From: an uncultured Flavobacteriales bacterium
GTDB taxonomy: Bacteria > Bacteroidota > Bacteroidia > Flavobacteriales_D > CAJJDF01
Assembly: GCA_937129365.1 (NCBI GenBank)
Contig: CAKZNB010000005.1
Span: 189,021-253,020 of the forward strand
DNA: 64,000 nt
Direction of reading: 5' to 3'
The notes under the pieces were generated by a model that was not told the DNA's origin, searched no databases, and saw nothing but the letters and a program-made list of their open reading frames with translations. The translations under genes were made by a program, and so were the position numbers. Below are positions 44,283 to 53,876 of this stretch, piece after piece (within the stretch, counting starts at the first letter, position 1; each line of letters begins with the position of its first letter).

Positions 44283-47246
44283 ATGAAATCATTATTTTAC
44301 ATATCAGTTGCGGCTATTTCAAGTTTCTTGATTGGTTCAACTACTAGCGAAGACAATTTAGAGCCAACTGCAAAAGTTGAAAAAATAAAACCTGCATTTT
44401 TATCACAATCTCATGCTTGGGCAGACTCTGTATTTGATACACTAACTGAAGATCAGCGAATCGCTCAGCTATTTATGGTTGCAGCATACTCTAATAAAGA
44501 TTCGAAGCACGAAAAACACATTGAGAGCTTAATTACTAAATACAATTTAGGTGGATTAATTTTTATGCAAGGTGATCCTTACAGAGAAGTTTCACTAACA
44601 AATCGTTACCAAGCAAAAGCTAAAACTCCTTTAATGATTGCCATTGATGGAGAATGGGGTTTGCCAATGCGATTGAAAAATACTTTTAAATTCCCCAAAC
44701 AAATGACTTTGGGAGCTATTCAGCATGATTCGTTGATTTATGATATGGGAAAAGAAATGGCACTTCATTGCAGAAGAATAGGAATTCATGTGAATTTTGC
44801 TCCAGTAATTGATGTAAATAACAACCGTAAAAATCCAGTTATAAATTACCGCTCTTTTGGTGAACAACGCGAAAATGTAACCAAAAAAGGGATTACCTAC
44901 ATGAAAGGAATGCAAGACTATGGAGTACTTGCTTGTGCAAAACATTTTCCTGGACATGGAGATACTGATAAAGATTCTCACAAGGCATTACCCGTAATTA
45001 CTCACAAAATGGAAAGATTGGATTCTGTAGAATTATATCCTTTCAAAAAATTAATAAAAGAAGGAATTGGAAGTATGATGGTAGCTCATTTATTTATCCC
45101 AGCATTGGATAGCACCAAAAATACTGCCACTACTCTATCCAAAAAAGTAGTAACTGATTTACTACAAACAAAAATGGGGTTTGAAGGATTAATATTCACA
45201 GATGCATTGAATATGAAAGGTGTAAGTTCTTTTTACAAACCTGGTGTTGTGGATGTAAAAGCTCTTATTGCTGGTAATGATGTGTTATTATTTTCTGAAG
45301 ATGTACCTACTGCAATTGCTGAGATTAAAAAAGCAATTAAAAATGGAGAAATTACCAAAGAAAGAGTTTGGAAAAGTGTGAAGAAAATTCTGTATGCAAA
45401 AGAATGGATGAATATTAAGCAAGGAAAAATTTCCACTAAAAATCTTTCTAAAGAACTAAATCCTGCTTCTTCTGATTTAACAAATAGATTGTTGTTTGAA
45501 AATGCCTTGACTTTAGTTAAAAATGAAAAAAAATTAATTCCATTAATGAGACTTGACACTACAAAAATAGCCTCGGTTGTTATTGGTGATAAAAAAAATA
45601 ATGAGTTCCAAAAAGGATTAAGTAGGTATGCTAAAGTAGCTCATTTTGCAATTTCTAAGAAAGCTTCTCAAGAGTCAATTAACTCTCTATTGAAGAAGTT
45701 GAAAAAGTTTGATAAAATACTTGTAAGTGTTCATAAAACTAAAATGAACGGTACTTACGGAGTATATAAAAATGATGTGAAAATTATTCAAGCAATTGCC
45801 AAAAAGCACCAAATAATATTAAATTACCCTACCAATGCATATGCACTTGCAAAGCTTGATAGCGCTGAAAATATTGAAGCAATTATAGTTTCTTACGAAG
45901 AAAATAAATACACCAATGATTTGGTTGGTCAACTGATTTTTGGAGGAATTGGGTCAAAAGGAAAATTACCAGTAACTGGTTCTCCTTACTTCAAAGTAGG
46001 AACTGGAATTGAAACACAACCAATCAGATTAAAATATTCTATTCCTGAAGAAGTTGGTATTGCATCAAAAAAACTTAGCGGAATTGGCTGGATAGCTCGA
46101 GAAGCAATAAAAGATAGAGCATTTCCTGGATGCCAAGTGTTAGTAGCCAAAAATGGTAAAATAATTTACAATGAAAATTTTGGACATTATACTTATGCCA
46201 AAAGAAGAACTGTAAAAGACAATACGCTTTATGATTTAGCATCTATTACCAAAGTAGCTGCTACCACTGCTATCATAATGAAAATGGTAGACGAAGGGAA
46301 AATTAATTTGAATAAAACTCTAGGAGATTACTTACCAGAATATGTAAAAGGAACACAATATCAAAATGTTATACTTAAAGAAATGCTGACACACCAAGCC
46401 CGTTTTAGACCTTGGATTCCTTTCTACACTGCAACTTTGGATGAAAATAGAAACTTAAACAAACGATTTTATTCTACAAAAAAGAACTCATTTTATACAA
46501 CAGAGGTAGCAAAAAATATTTTCATATTTAAAAACTATAACAAAGCAATAATAAAGCGAATTGTAGCGACAGATCTATTAAAAAAGAAGAAATACAAATA
46601 CAGTGATATTGGGTATTATTTTTTGAAAGAAATAATAGAAAAGAAAACCGGAAAAAACTTAGATTTTGTAGCTGACAGTATGTATTACAAGCCTATGGGA
46701 TTGCGAAATACTCTTTACAATCCGCTAAATAAATTTAAGCTAACTCAAATTACTCCAACTGAAATGGATACAGTTTTCCGAAATCAATTAGTACATGGGT
46801 ATGTTCATGATCAAGGTGCTGCTATGATGGGCGGAATTGGTGGTCATGCTGGATTATTCTCTAATGCTACAGAACTAGCTACCATTATGCAATTATTCCT
46901 TAATGAAGGAACTTATGGAGGTCAAAGGTATATTGGAGATAGTACGATTCAATATTTTACTTCCGCTCCATTCAAAAATAATACGACAAAAAATAGAAGA
47001 GGAATAGGATTTGATAAACCTACCCTTGATTTAAATGGTGGACCAACTTGTGATGCCGTTTCCTTGAAAAGCTACGGACATTCAGGTTTTACAGGAACAA
47101 GAGCCTGGGTAGATCCAGAGCATGACTTGGTCTATATCTTCTTATCAAACAGAGTGTACCCAGATGCAAACAACTGGAAATTAGTAAGGAATGATATTAG
47201 AACTAGGATTGAAAAAGTAATTTACAACTCTTTTCTGCAAAAGTAA
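44283..47246 (+). CDS. NagZ-like glycoside hydrolase family 3 fused to a beta-lactamase-family serine hydrolase
   Basis: 987 residues from the ATG at 44283; the track start adds 14 residues before the signal peptide (MKSLFYISVAAISSFLIGS). Residues about 45-380 are a GH3 N-acetylglucosaminidase domain with KHFPGHGDTDKDSHKALP (the NagZ His/Asp loop) and nucleophile Asp in LIFTDALNMKG. A GH3 C-terminal domain follows to about residue 600. The C-terminal 380 residues are a class C beta-lactamase-like domain (DLASITKVAATT carrying SxxK, YSDIGYYFLKEI, SYGHSGFTGT). The fusion suggests periplasmic peptidoglycan turnover: sugar cleavage plus peptide or ester hydrolysis. Confidence 0.9.
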   Translation: MKSLFYISVAAISSFLIGSTTSEDNLEPTAKVEKIKPAFLSQSHAWADSVFDTLTEDQRIAQLFMVAAYSNKDSKHEKHIESLITKYNLGGLIFMQGDPYREVSLTNRYQAKAKTPLMIAIDGEWGLPMRLKNTFKFPKQMTLGAIQHDSLIYDMGKEMALHCRRIGIHVNFAPVIDVNNNRKNPVINYRSFGEQRENVTKKGITYMKGMQDYGVLACAKHFPGHGDTDKDSHKALPVITHKMERLDSVELYPFKKLIKEGIGSMMVAHLFIPALDSTKNTATTLSKKVVTDLLQTKMGFEGLIFTDALNMKGVSSFYKPGVVDVKALIAGNDVLLFSEDVPTAIAEIKKAIKNGEITKERVWKSVKKILYAKEWMNIKQGKISTKNLSKELNPASSDLTNRLLFENALTLVKNEKKLIPLMRLDTTKIASVVIGDKKNNEFQKGLSRYAKVAHFAISKKASQESINSLLKKLKKFDKILVSVHKTKMNGTYGVYKNDVKIIQAIAKKHQIILNYPTNAYALAKLDSAENIEAIIVSYEENKYTNDLVGQLIFGGIGSKGKLPVTGSPYFKVGTGIETQPIRLKYSIPEEVGIASKKLSGIGWIAREAIKDRAFPGCQVLVAKNGKIIYNENFGHYTYAKRRTVKDNTLYDLASITKVAATTAIIMKMVDEGKINLNKTLGDYLPEYVKGTQYQNVILKEMLTHQARFRPWIPFYTATLDENRNLNKRFYSTKKNSFYTTEVAKNIFIFKNYNKAIIKRIVATDLLKKKKYKYSDIGYYFLKEIIEKKTGKNLDFVADSMYYKPMGLRNTLYNPLNKFKLTQITPTEMDTVFRNQLVHGYVHDQGAAMMGGIGGHAGLFSNATELATIMQLFLNEGTYGGQRYIGDSTIQYFTSAPFKNNTTKNRRGIGFDKPTLDLNGGPTCDAVSLKSYGHSGFTGTRAWVDPEHDLVYIFLSNRVYPDANNWKLVRNDIRTRIEKVIYNSFLQK

Positions 47247-47275
47247 TTTTACTATTTTAATGTAAATAAATTCAC

Positions 47276-47283
47276 TATTTTTG
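47276..47283 (+). promoter_or_regulatory. Promoter -7 element of the gmhA operon
   Basis: TATTTTTG followed by T matches TAnnTTTGY and lies 39 bases before the gmhA ATG. Confidence 0.5.
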
Positions 47284-47322
47284 TGCATCTAAATCACTGT
47301 TTAGAAACTAAAAGCATAGTAA

Positions 47323-47901
47323 ATGAAGATTAAAAACATTCTGCAAAACTCGATTTCGGTAAAACAAAAAGTACTCGAAAATGAAAGCATTATCAATACA
47401 ATTCAAGAAGTTACAAATGAAATTGTGACTTGTTTTGAAAACGATGGACAACTTCTTTTTTGTGGAAATGGAGGAAGCGCAGCAGATGCACAACACTTAG
47501 CTGCAGAGTTTTCTGGAAGATTTTATTTTGATAGAGATCCTCTTAACTCTGAAGCATTGCATGTAAATACTTCTTATTTAACTGCAGTTGGAAACGACTA
47601 TTCTTACCAAGAGATTTATGCCAGAATTGTAAAAGCAAAAGGAAGAAAAGGAGATGTGTTGGTTGGCATTTCTACTTCTGGTAACTCAGGAAATGTAGTA
47701 AAAGCTCTTGAACAAGCTAAAAAACAAGGAATGATAACTGTTGGAATGACAGGAGAAACAGGTGGAAAAATGAAAGAATTATGTGATCTCATCATTCCAA
47801 TTCCTTCAACTGATACCCCAAGAATTCAAGAATGTCACATTACGGTTGGTCACATTATTTGTGAACTAGTTGAAGAAGCTCTTTTCACTAAAGGGAGATG
47901 A
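47323..47901 (+). CDS. gmhA: Phosphoheptose isomerase (SIS domain)
   Basis: 192 residues. FCGNGGSAADAQHLAAEFSG, the Glu in NDYSYQEIYARIVKAK, STSGNSGNVVKALEQAKK and the active-site His in ECHITVGHIICELVEE are those of GmhA, which turns sedoheptulose-7-phosphate into D-glycero-D-manno-heptose-7-phosphate. It overlaps the following nucleotidyltransferase/phosphatase gene by 4 bases (ATGA), consistent with one pathway. Confidence 0.92.
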   Translation: MKIKNILQNSISVKQKVLENESIINTIQEVTNEIVTCFENDGQLLFCGNGGSAADAQHLAAEFSGRFYFDRDPLNSEALHVNTSYLTAVGNDYSYQEIYARIVKAKGRKGDVLVGISTSGNSGNVVKALEQAKKQGMITVGMTGETGGKMKELCDLIIPIPSTDTPRIQECHITVGHIICELVEEALFTKGR

Positions 47902-49124
47902 TTGAAGAAGCTATCATATTAGCTGGTGGACTTGGAACTAGGCTGAGAAGTAAAGTTGCAGAACTACCTAAATCTATGGCTCCAATCAATGGAATTCCAT
48001 TTTTACAATACCAACTAAATTACTTAGCACAATTTGATATTAAAACAGTTTATTTAGCTGTAGGCTATTTATCTGAAGTGATTACTGAATTTTTTGGTAA
48101 CAATTACAAAGGAATGGACATAGTTTATTCTTTTGAAAAAGAACCACTTGGAACTGGCGGAGCAATTTCGCAAGCACTTGCAGAAACTAAAACTGATGAA
48201 ATTTTAATTCTAAATGGAGACACCATGTTTCAGGTTGAATTAAATGAATTTTATAAAAGTCACATTGAAAATAAGGCAGATTTTTCAATGGCACTTAAGC
48301 CTCTCGAAAATTTTGAGCGTTATGGAGTGGTTCAATTAAACAATGACAATCAGGTTATTGGGTTTGAAGAAAAGCAATTTCAAGAAGCTGGAATAATTAA
48401 CGGAGGAGTTTATATTTTAAATAAAAAAGCACTTACCTCCTATTCATTTCCAAAAAAATATTCTTTTGAAAAAGAGTTTTTAGAATCAAAGTTTAATAAA
48501 CTTAAATTTAATGGATTTATTAGTAATGGTTATTTCCTTGACATAGGAATTCCTGATGATTACGACCAAGCTCAAGAAGATTTTAAACGCTATTCTAATT
48601 GGAATTTAGATAAAACTTGGACGCTTTTTCTTGATAGAGATGGAGTTATAAATACCCATATAAAAGGAGGTTATGTAACTGGTCTTGATAATTTTGAATT
48701 TATCGAAGGGGTTTTGTCAAGTATTCCAAAACTAAATAAAGTATTCGGTAAAATCGTAGTTGTTACTAACCAGCAGTGTATTGGAAAAGGAATTATTACA
48801 GAAGAAGAATTAAATACTATTCATTCTCACATGAAAATTGAGATTAAAAAAAATGGCGGTCAACTTGATGCAGTTTACTTTGCACCTCAGTTAGTTTCAG
48901 AAAACAGTGAAATGCGAAAACCCAACACTGGCATGGCCGATAAGGCAAAATATCAATTTCCTGAAATTGAATTCAGTAAATCTATCATGGTAGGTGATTC
49001 CTTGAGTGACATGGAATTTGGTAGAAGAAAAGGAATGAAATTAGTCTATATAAACCCTGGATTAAATGGAGATACAGACAGAACTTTTCCAACCTTAGAA
49101 GATTTCTCAAAAAGTATTTCGTAA
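47898..49124 (+). CDS. Fused heptose-1-phosphate guanylyltransferase-like and GmhB-like HAD phosphatase
   Basis: 408 residues in two enzymes. Residues 1-230 are a sugar nucleotidyltransferase (ILAGGLGTRLRSKV, ILNGDTMFQV, GGVYILNKK) closest in layout to HddC. From about residue 235 a HAD phosphatase of the histidinol-phosphatase/GmhB type follows (LFLDRDGVINTH, VVVTNQQCIGKG, RKPNTGMADKAK, MVGDSLSDMEFGRRKGMKLV). GmhB removes the 7-phosphate from heptose-1,7-bisphosphate and HddC adds GMP. The heptose-7-phosphate kinase that acts between GmhA and GmhB is not here. The zinc-loop cysteines of GmhB are not evident. Confidence 0.88.
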   Translation: MIEEAIILAGGLGTRLRSKVAELPKSMAPINGIPFLQYQLNYLAQFDIKTVYLAVGYLSEVITEFFGNNYKGMDIVYSFEKEPLGTGGAISQALAETKTDEILILNGDTMFQVELNEFYKSHIENKADFSMALKPLENFERYGVVQLNNDNQVIGFEEKQFQEAGIINGGVYILNKKALTSYSFPKKYSFEKEFLESKFNKLKFNGFISNGYFLDIGIPDDYDQAQEDFKRYSNWNLDKTWTLFLDRDGVINTHIKGGYVTGLDNFEFIEGVLSSIPKLNKVFGKIVVVTNQQCIGKGIITEEELNTIHSHMKIEIKKNGGQLDAVYFAPQLVSENSEMRKPNTGMADKAKYQFPEIEFSKSIMVGDSLSDMEFGRRKGMKLVYINPGLNGDTDRTFPTLEDFSKSIS

Positions 49125-49127
49125 AAC

Positions 49128-49158
49128 TTTGGTAAATTAAATCCAACTATTATCTTTG
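49128..49158 (+). promoter_or_regulatory. Consensus Bacteroidota promoter of the tRNA-Arg gene
   Basis: TTTG (49128-49131), a 19-base spacer and TATCTTTGC (49151-49159) make the best promoter match in the window. Transcription should start near 49165, about 34 bases before the mature tRNA. Confidence 0.7.
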
Positions 49159-49198
49159 CACCACTCTAAAACAATATTATTTGTTTTAAAGTTGCTAC

Positions 49199-49272
49199 GG
49201 GCTCGTAGCTCAGCTGGATAGAGCACCTCCCTTCTAAGGAGGCGGTCAAAGGTTCGAATCCTTTCGGGCTCA
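49199..49272 (+). tRNA. tRNA-Arg (anticodon TCT, reads AGA)
   Basis: A complete 74-base cloverleaf. The acceptor GGGCTCG/CGGGCTC has seven pairs including two G-U. The D-arm is GCTC..GAGC, the anticodon arm is CCTCC-CTTCTAA-GGAGG and the T-arm is AAAGG-TTCGAAT-CCTTT. The discriminator is A, and CCA is not encoded. It is preceded by a consensus promoter and followed by a strong terminator. Confidence 0.95.
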
Positions 49273-49280
49273 CTAACAAA

Positions 49281-49316
49281 AAAACCTTTTCGAAATATCG
49301 AAAAGGTTTTTTTGTT
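49281..49316. terminator. Bidirectional terminator between tRNA-Arg and the esterase gene
   Basis: AAAACCTTTTCGA and TCGAAAAGGTTTT form a perfect 13-base stem with a 4-base loop (AATA). T runs follow on both strands, so it can serve the tRNA and the convergent esterase gene. Confidence 0.9.
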
Positions 49317-50381
49317 TTATAAATGATTCCCCAACCACTTAATCACATCATTCATAATAGGTGTTTTGTTACACCCTCCCCAACCATGGTTACAACCAGG
49401 ATATTTTATCATTTTGTGCTGTGAAGAAAAGTCAGATAATCCTGCTGGAGTTGTGCTAAACTTAGTTGTAATTGCTTGAATCAAACTATCCGCATGTTTA
49501 GGTGGGACAAGAGCATCTACTGAGCCATGCAAAATAAAGGTTGGTAGATTCCTCTGAATATTACTTGTAAAACTTGGGCTAAGCGTATCTACAATATTAG
49601 TTGGAGTTGTACTTGACACTTGCATATCATAATCTGCTAAAGATTTAAGCCCAAAGAAAAAATTCACTGTTCCTGTTTTTGAAAACGAACAGGAGCTTAC
49701 CCTCCTTTCTACTCCATGCCCATTGCCCGTGTTAGCTGCTAAATTATTAAATGGAAATGAAGAACAGGTGTTTTTAAAAGTCTGTTCGTCAATGCTATGA
49801 GGCGAATAAAAAGAAAGTACGGTTTTTAGAGCCGGATCAGAAGTATTTTTTAAAGCATACATCAAGGAAATATGTGCTCCGGCACTTTCTCCTATCAACC
49901 CAAATTCCGAGAAGGAAAAACCACTATCTATTGCTTCAGTTTTAAGTTTTTGAATAACTAAATCAACATCCTCAATCATATCACTCATATACCGCATTGG
50001 ATTATTGGTATAAAAACTTGAATTAGTATTGTAACAAACTAATCTGTACTTCATTACAGCAGCTCCGTAGCCATTATCCAGTAGTTTTTGTACTAAATCC
50101 CAACCTAAATCTCCAGAGAAAAGAGTTGTTGTATCACTTGCATCAGGTCCTAACATCCAAGCACCTCCGTGAACCAAAACAACTACTTTAGTAGATGAAG
50201 TGTAATTATTAGGCAAATACAATTCCATATTTTGTCGTGTAGAAGTAGTTCCATAAACTACTCTTTTTACATAAGCCGTATTATTTTGAGTAGCGGGTTT
50301 TGTGCATTCTTCGGAAGTTGTTTCTTTTTTACAACTATAAAATACAAGTGCTAAAACGGTAACAAAAATTATCTTTTTCAT
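49317..50381 (-). CDS. Alpha/beta hydrolase (esterase) lipoprotein
   Basis: 354 residues from the ATG at 50381. The signal peptide has a lipobox (LVFYSC) followed by KKE, giving a periplasmic or outer-membrane anchored enzyme. The carboxylesterase/BD-FAE-like core shows the oxyanion-hole motif VHGGAWMLG, the nucleophile elbow GLIGESAGAHISL, and the distal catalytic region FILHGSVDALVPPKH and YPGCNHGWGG. Likely substrates are acylated sugars or small esters; none is indicated by context. Confidence 0.88.
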   Translation of the reverse strand: MKKIIFVTVLALVFYSCKKETTSEECTKPATQNNTAYVKRVVYGTTSTRQNMELYLPNNYTSSTKVVVLVHGGAWMLGPDASDTTTLFSGDLGWDLVQKLLDNGYGAAVMKYRLVCYNTNSSFYTNNPMRYMSDMIEDVDLVIQKLKTEAIDSGFSFSEFGLIGESAGAHISLMYALKNTSDPALKTVLSFYSPHSIDEQTFKNTCSSFPFNNLAANTGNGHGVERRVSSCSFSKTGTVNFFFGLKSLADYDMQVSSTTPTNIVDTLSPSFTSNIQRNLPTFILHGSVDALVPPKHADSLIQAITTKFSTTPAGLSDFSSQHKMIKYPGCNHGWGGCNKTPIMNDVIKWLGNHL

Positions 50382-50383
50382 AT

Positions 50384-50488
50384 TCAAGATTTATTAAAAA
50401 AAATTACAAAATCATATAAATTGGCAATTAATAAAGCTAGTAAAATTAAACCCAACAAAATCCAAATGATTCTTTTTGGCTTCTTCAT
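50384..50488 (-). CDS. 34-residue single-helix membrane peptide between rel/spoT and the esterase
   Basis: Too short for the track. It begins with ATG one base position after the rel/spoT stop (TAGATG) and reads MKKPKRIIWILLGLILLALL, then IANLYDFVIFFNKS and TGA. Four positive residues followed by one hydrophobic helix give a plausible inner-membrane protein with its N-terminus inside. The start is tightly coupled to the upstream stop. There is no homologue I can name. Confidence 0.5.
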   Translation of the reverse strand: MKKPKRIIWILLGLILLALLIANLYDFVIFFNKS

Positions 50489-52732
50489 CTAATAAGTTCT
50501 CTCAACCGTTTTTATTCCCTTTATTTTTTTCATTTTGTTCATCATGTCATCAAGGTGCTTCGTATCATGAACAAGGGCTTTTAATTCCCCTTTAAATATT
50601 CCATCGTCTGAGGCTATATTCAAAGATTTAATATTAATACTTAAACTACTTGTAATCAAACTTGTTAGAGAATGAATGATTCCCATTCCGTCAATACCAG
50701 TAAATTCAATTCCCACCGAAAATTCTTTGAGGGTTTGGCTTTTCCATTTAGCTGTTAAAACTCTGTAAGCATATTTTGACATCAATTGAACTGCATTTTT
50801 ACAGTTTGTTCTGTGGATTTTAATTCCATCATTTATTGTCAAAAAACCAAACACATCATCTCCAGGAATGGGCGAACAACATTTTGCAATTTTGTAATCT
50901 ACTTGCTTCAAACTATCATCTCCTAGTATAATTGCCTCACTTGATTTCCCTCCAAAATTGGAAATAATTTCTCTCTGATCAAGTTTTTCTTCCTCTTTGG
51001 GTTTTCTTCTAAAAAGTGAAGTAAGTGCGTTTTGAGGTTCTTTTTCAAATTTAAGATTCCCCCCTTTTATTACAATCGATTTTATCTTAGATAAATCAAT
51101 TTTTCCTTTGGCAATTTTAAAACTAAGCTCTAACGAGTCTTTTAGCTCGTATAATTTTACAATCTCACTTATGTTTTTATCAGTAAAATTGACATTAAGC
51201 GACCTCAATTTCCTCATTAACATCTCCTTACCTTGCTCCGCAGATTTTTTTACTTCTTCTCTCAAAGACTGCTTAATGTTGGAACGAGCTTTGGAAGTTA
51301 CCACAAAATCAAGCCAAGCTTCTTTGGGAGATTGCTTGTTGGATGTAATAATTTCTACTTGATCTCCACTACTTAATTGATGGCTCAACGGAACTAGTTT
51401 ATGATTTACTTTTGCTCCAATACATTTTTTTCCAATATCCCCATGGATATCAAAAGCAAAATCAAGGGAGGTTGCATTCTTTGGCAATGTTCTTAAATCT
51501 CCGTTGGGAGTAAATACATAAATTTCTTCTGCGTATAGATTCAGTTTAAAGTCCTCTATGAAATCAAGTGTATCTGTTTCATTATTCTCAACTAAATCTC
51601 TTACTTTATTAATCCAAGCATCAAATTTATTTTCAATTTTCTTCTTGCTATCCTTGTATTTCCAGTGAGCTGCCATCCCTTTTTCAGCAATCTCATCCAT
51701 TCTCTCACTTCGTATTTGAATCTCTACCCATTTTCCTGTTGGGCTCATCACTGTTGTATGTAATGATTCGTATCCATTACTCCTTGGGTTTGTAATCCAA
51801 TCTCTTAATCTATCTGGATTTGGACGATAAAAATCAGTAACTACAGAGTATACTCTCCAGCAATCCGTTTTCTCATCTTCCATTTTACTGTTTAAAATAA
51901 TGCGGACAGCAAACAAGTCATAAATCTCTTCAAAGGTTACTTTCTTCTTTTTTATTTTGTTGTAAATGGAATAAATGGATTTTGGTCTTCCTTTTATTGT
52001 ATAGCTCAATCCCGTTTTGTCCAATTCTTTTTTTAGTGGAGAAATAAACTGGGAGATAAAACGAGTTCTTATTTCTTGAGACTTTCTTAATTTATTCGAA
52101 ATTTCTTTGTAAATATCTGGTTCTGTATATTTTAATGATAAATCTTCTAACTCAGTTTTTACTGCATTCAATCCCAATCTATGAGCCAGTGGTGCATACA
52201 AAAAAAGTGTTTCTGAGGCAATTTTTCTTTGTTTATCAGACCTCATAGATTCCAAAGTACGCATATTATGAAGCCTATCTGCCAACTTTATAAATATTAC
52301 CCTTACATCATCTGGTAGAGTCAGAATCATCTTACGGAAATTCTCTGCCTGGTCAGAAGTAGACAAATCAAAAGCTCCCGAAATCTTGGTTAATCCATCA
52401 ATTATTCGCTTTTCTCTACGTCCAAAAATTGTTTCAATATCCTCAAGTGTTACATCTGTATCTTCCACAGTATCATGCAACAAAGCACAAACAATAGAAG
52501 TTGCTCCAAGCCCTATTTCCTCCGTACAAATCCTTGCAACAGCTATTGGATGAGTGATGTAAGGTTCACCAGATTTTCTTCGCATGCTTTTATGAGCATC
52601 TGCAGCGTAATTAAATGCTTTACGGATATATGCCGTATCTTCAGGTTTTGTTCTAAACTTTTTAGATGCTCGCAACAACCCTCTATAGTCTTTTAAAATT
52701 ATCTTCTTATCGCTTTCTGAATAGTCTTTCAT
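50489..52732 (-). CDS. spoT: Bifunctional (p)ppGpp synthetase/hydrolase (RelA/SpoT, Rel type)
   Basis: 747 residues. The HD hydrolase domain is intact (HPIAVARICTEEIG, LLHDTVEDTDVTLEDI, KLADRLHNMRT), so the protein can degrade the alarmone. The synthetase domain has GRPKSIYSIYNKI, DLFAVRIIL and NGYESLHTTVM. A TGS domain (EIYVFTPNGDLRTLPK), a Cys-rich zinc-finger/helical region (KCCSPIPGDDVFGF) and a C-terminal ACT domain (FTGIDGMGIIHSLTSLI) follow. It is the usual single long enzyme of Bacteroidota that controls the stringent response. Confidence 0.95.
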   Translation of the reverse strand: MKDYSESDKKIILKDYRGLLRASKKFRTKPEDTAYIRKAFNYAADAHKSMRRKSGEPYITHPIAVARICTEEIGLGATSIVCALLHDTVEDTDVTLEDIETIFGRREKRIIDGLTKISGAFDLSTSDQAENFRKMILTLPDDVRVIFIKLADRLHNMRTLESMRSDKQRKIASETLFLYAPLAHRLGLNAVKTELEDLSLKYTEPDIYKEISNKLRKSQEIRTRFISQFISPLKKELDKTGLSYTIKGRPKSIYSIYNKIKKKKVTFEEIYDLFAVRIILNSKMEDEKTDCWRVYSVVTDFYRPNPDRLRDWITNPRSNGYESLHTTVMSPTGKWVEIQIRSERMDEIAEKGMAAHWKYKDSKKKIENKFDAWINKVRDLVENNETDTLDFIEDFKLNLYAEEIYVFTPNGDLRTLPKNATSLDFAFDIHGDIGKKCIGAKVNHKLVPLSHQLSSGDQVEIITSNKQSPKEAWLDFVVTSKARSNIKQSLREEVKKSAEQGKEMLMRKLRSLNVNFTDKNISEIVKLYELKDSLELSFKIAKGKIDLSKIKSIVIKGGNLKFEKEPQNALTSLFRRKPKEEEKLDQREIISNFGGKSSEAIILGDDSLKQVDYKIAKCCSPIPGDDVFGFLTINDGIKIHRTNCKNAVQLMSKYAYRVLTAKWKSQTLKEFSVGIEFTGIDGMGIIHSLTSLITSSLSINIKSLNIASDDGIFKGELKALVHDTKHLDDMMNKMKKIKGIKTVERTY

Positions 52733-52794
52733 TCTCTCTGTTAAATTCTTATTGAATATAATAAACTTATTAAAAAAATTCCTTCAATTCGTGT

Positions 52795-52802
52795 TATATT
52801 TG
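52795..52802 (+). promoter_or_regulatory. Promoter -7 element of pyrD
   Basis: TATATTTG followed by T matches TAnnTTTGY and lies 28 bases upstream of the pyrD ATG, in the region divergent from spoT. Confidence 0.5.
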
Positions 52803-52830
52803 TTGAAATTATAACTCTTTAATTGTCCGC

Positions 52831-53868
52831 ATGTACAAACTCCTAATAAGACCCATTTTATTTAGTTTTGATCCAGAAAAAATTCACCATTTTATTTTCA
52901 AATCAATTAAGTTTTTGTTTAAAATCCCTGGATTTAAATCTATTGCAAAATCTATTCATACAATTGAGGACAACCAATTAGAAAAAGAATTATTTGGGCT
53001 TAAATTTAAAAATCCTGTAGGTCTGGCTGCAGGTTTTGATAAAGATGCTAAATTATTTAATGAATTAGCAGCTTTTGGTTTTGGATTTATAGAAATTGGC
53101 ACTCTCACTCCTCTTCCTCAAGACGGAAATCCTAAACCAAGAATGTTTAGGTTGCCTGAAGATAAAGGAGTTATAAACAGAATGGGATTTAATAATGGCG
53201 GAGTGAAAGAAGCTGTAGAACGATTAAAAAACAACAATTCAGGGATAATTATTGGTGGAAATATTGGTAAAAACAAAGTAACTCCCAACGAAAATGCAGT
53301 AGATGATTACGTAATTTGTTTTAATGAATTACACCCGCATGTAGATTATTTTGTAGTGAACGTAAGTTCACCCAATACTCCTAATCTTAGAGCTTTACAA
53401 GACAAAAAGCCTTTAACAGAAATATTGATGAGATTAAAATCATTAAATGCTCAAAAAGATATTCAACGCCCAATTTTATTAAAAATAGCACCTGATTTAA
53501 CAGATTCACAACTGGATGATATTATTGATATTGTGGCTGAAACTAAAATTGAAGGAATTATTGCTGCAAACACCACTATTTCAAGAGAAAATTTAATAAC
53601 AATGAATCAGCGAATTGAAGAAATAGGAAACGGAGGATTAAGTGGAAAACCAGTTACTGAAAGGAGTACCGAAGTTATTCGTTATTTAAGTACCAAGAGT
53701 AACAAAGCTTTCCCAATAATTGGAGTTGGTGGAATTCACACTCCTGAAGATGCCATTGAAAAACTAGAAGCTGGAGCTGATTTGGTGCAAGTCTACACAG
53801 GGTTTGTATATGAGGGACCTAGTATGGTGAAGAAGATTAATAAAGCTATTTTGAAAACTACTAAATAA
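52831..53868 (+). CDS. pyrD: Dihydroorotate dehydrogenase, quinone-dependent (class 2)
   Basis: 345 residues. The N-terminal amphipathic extension ([20 protein letters not shown]) that docks class 2 enzymes to the membrane is present. FMN-binding and catalytic motifs follow: [42 protein letters not shown] with the class 2 catalytic Ser, [17 protein letters not shown] and [11 protein letters not shown]. It oxidises dihydroorotate to orotate in pyrimidine synthesis and passes electrons to menaquinone. Confidence 0.95.
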   Translation: MYKLLIRPILFSFDPEKIHHFIFKSIKFLFKIPGFKSIAKSIHTIEDNQLEKELFGLKFKNPVGLAAGFDKDAKLFNELAAFGFGFIEIGTLTPLPQDGNPKPRMFRLPEDKGVINRMGFNNGGVKEAVERLKNNNSGIIIGGNIGKNKVTPNENAVDDYVICFNELHPHVDYFVVNVSSPNTPNLRALQDKKPLTEILMRLKSLNAQKDIQRPILLKIAPDLTDSQLDDIIDIVAETKIEGIIAANTTISRENLITMNQRIEEIGNGGLSGKPVTERSTEVIRYLSTKSNKAFPIIGVGGIHTPEDAIEKLEAGADLVQVYTGFVYEGPSMVKKINKAILKTTK

Positions 53869-53876
53869 ATTTATTT

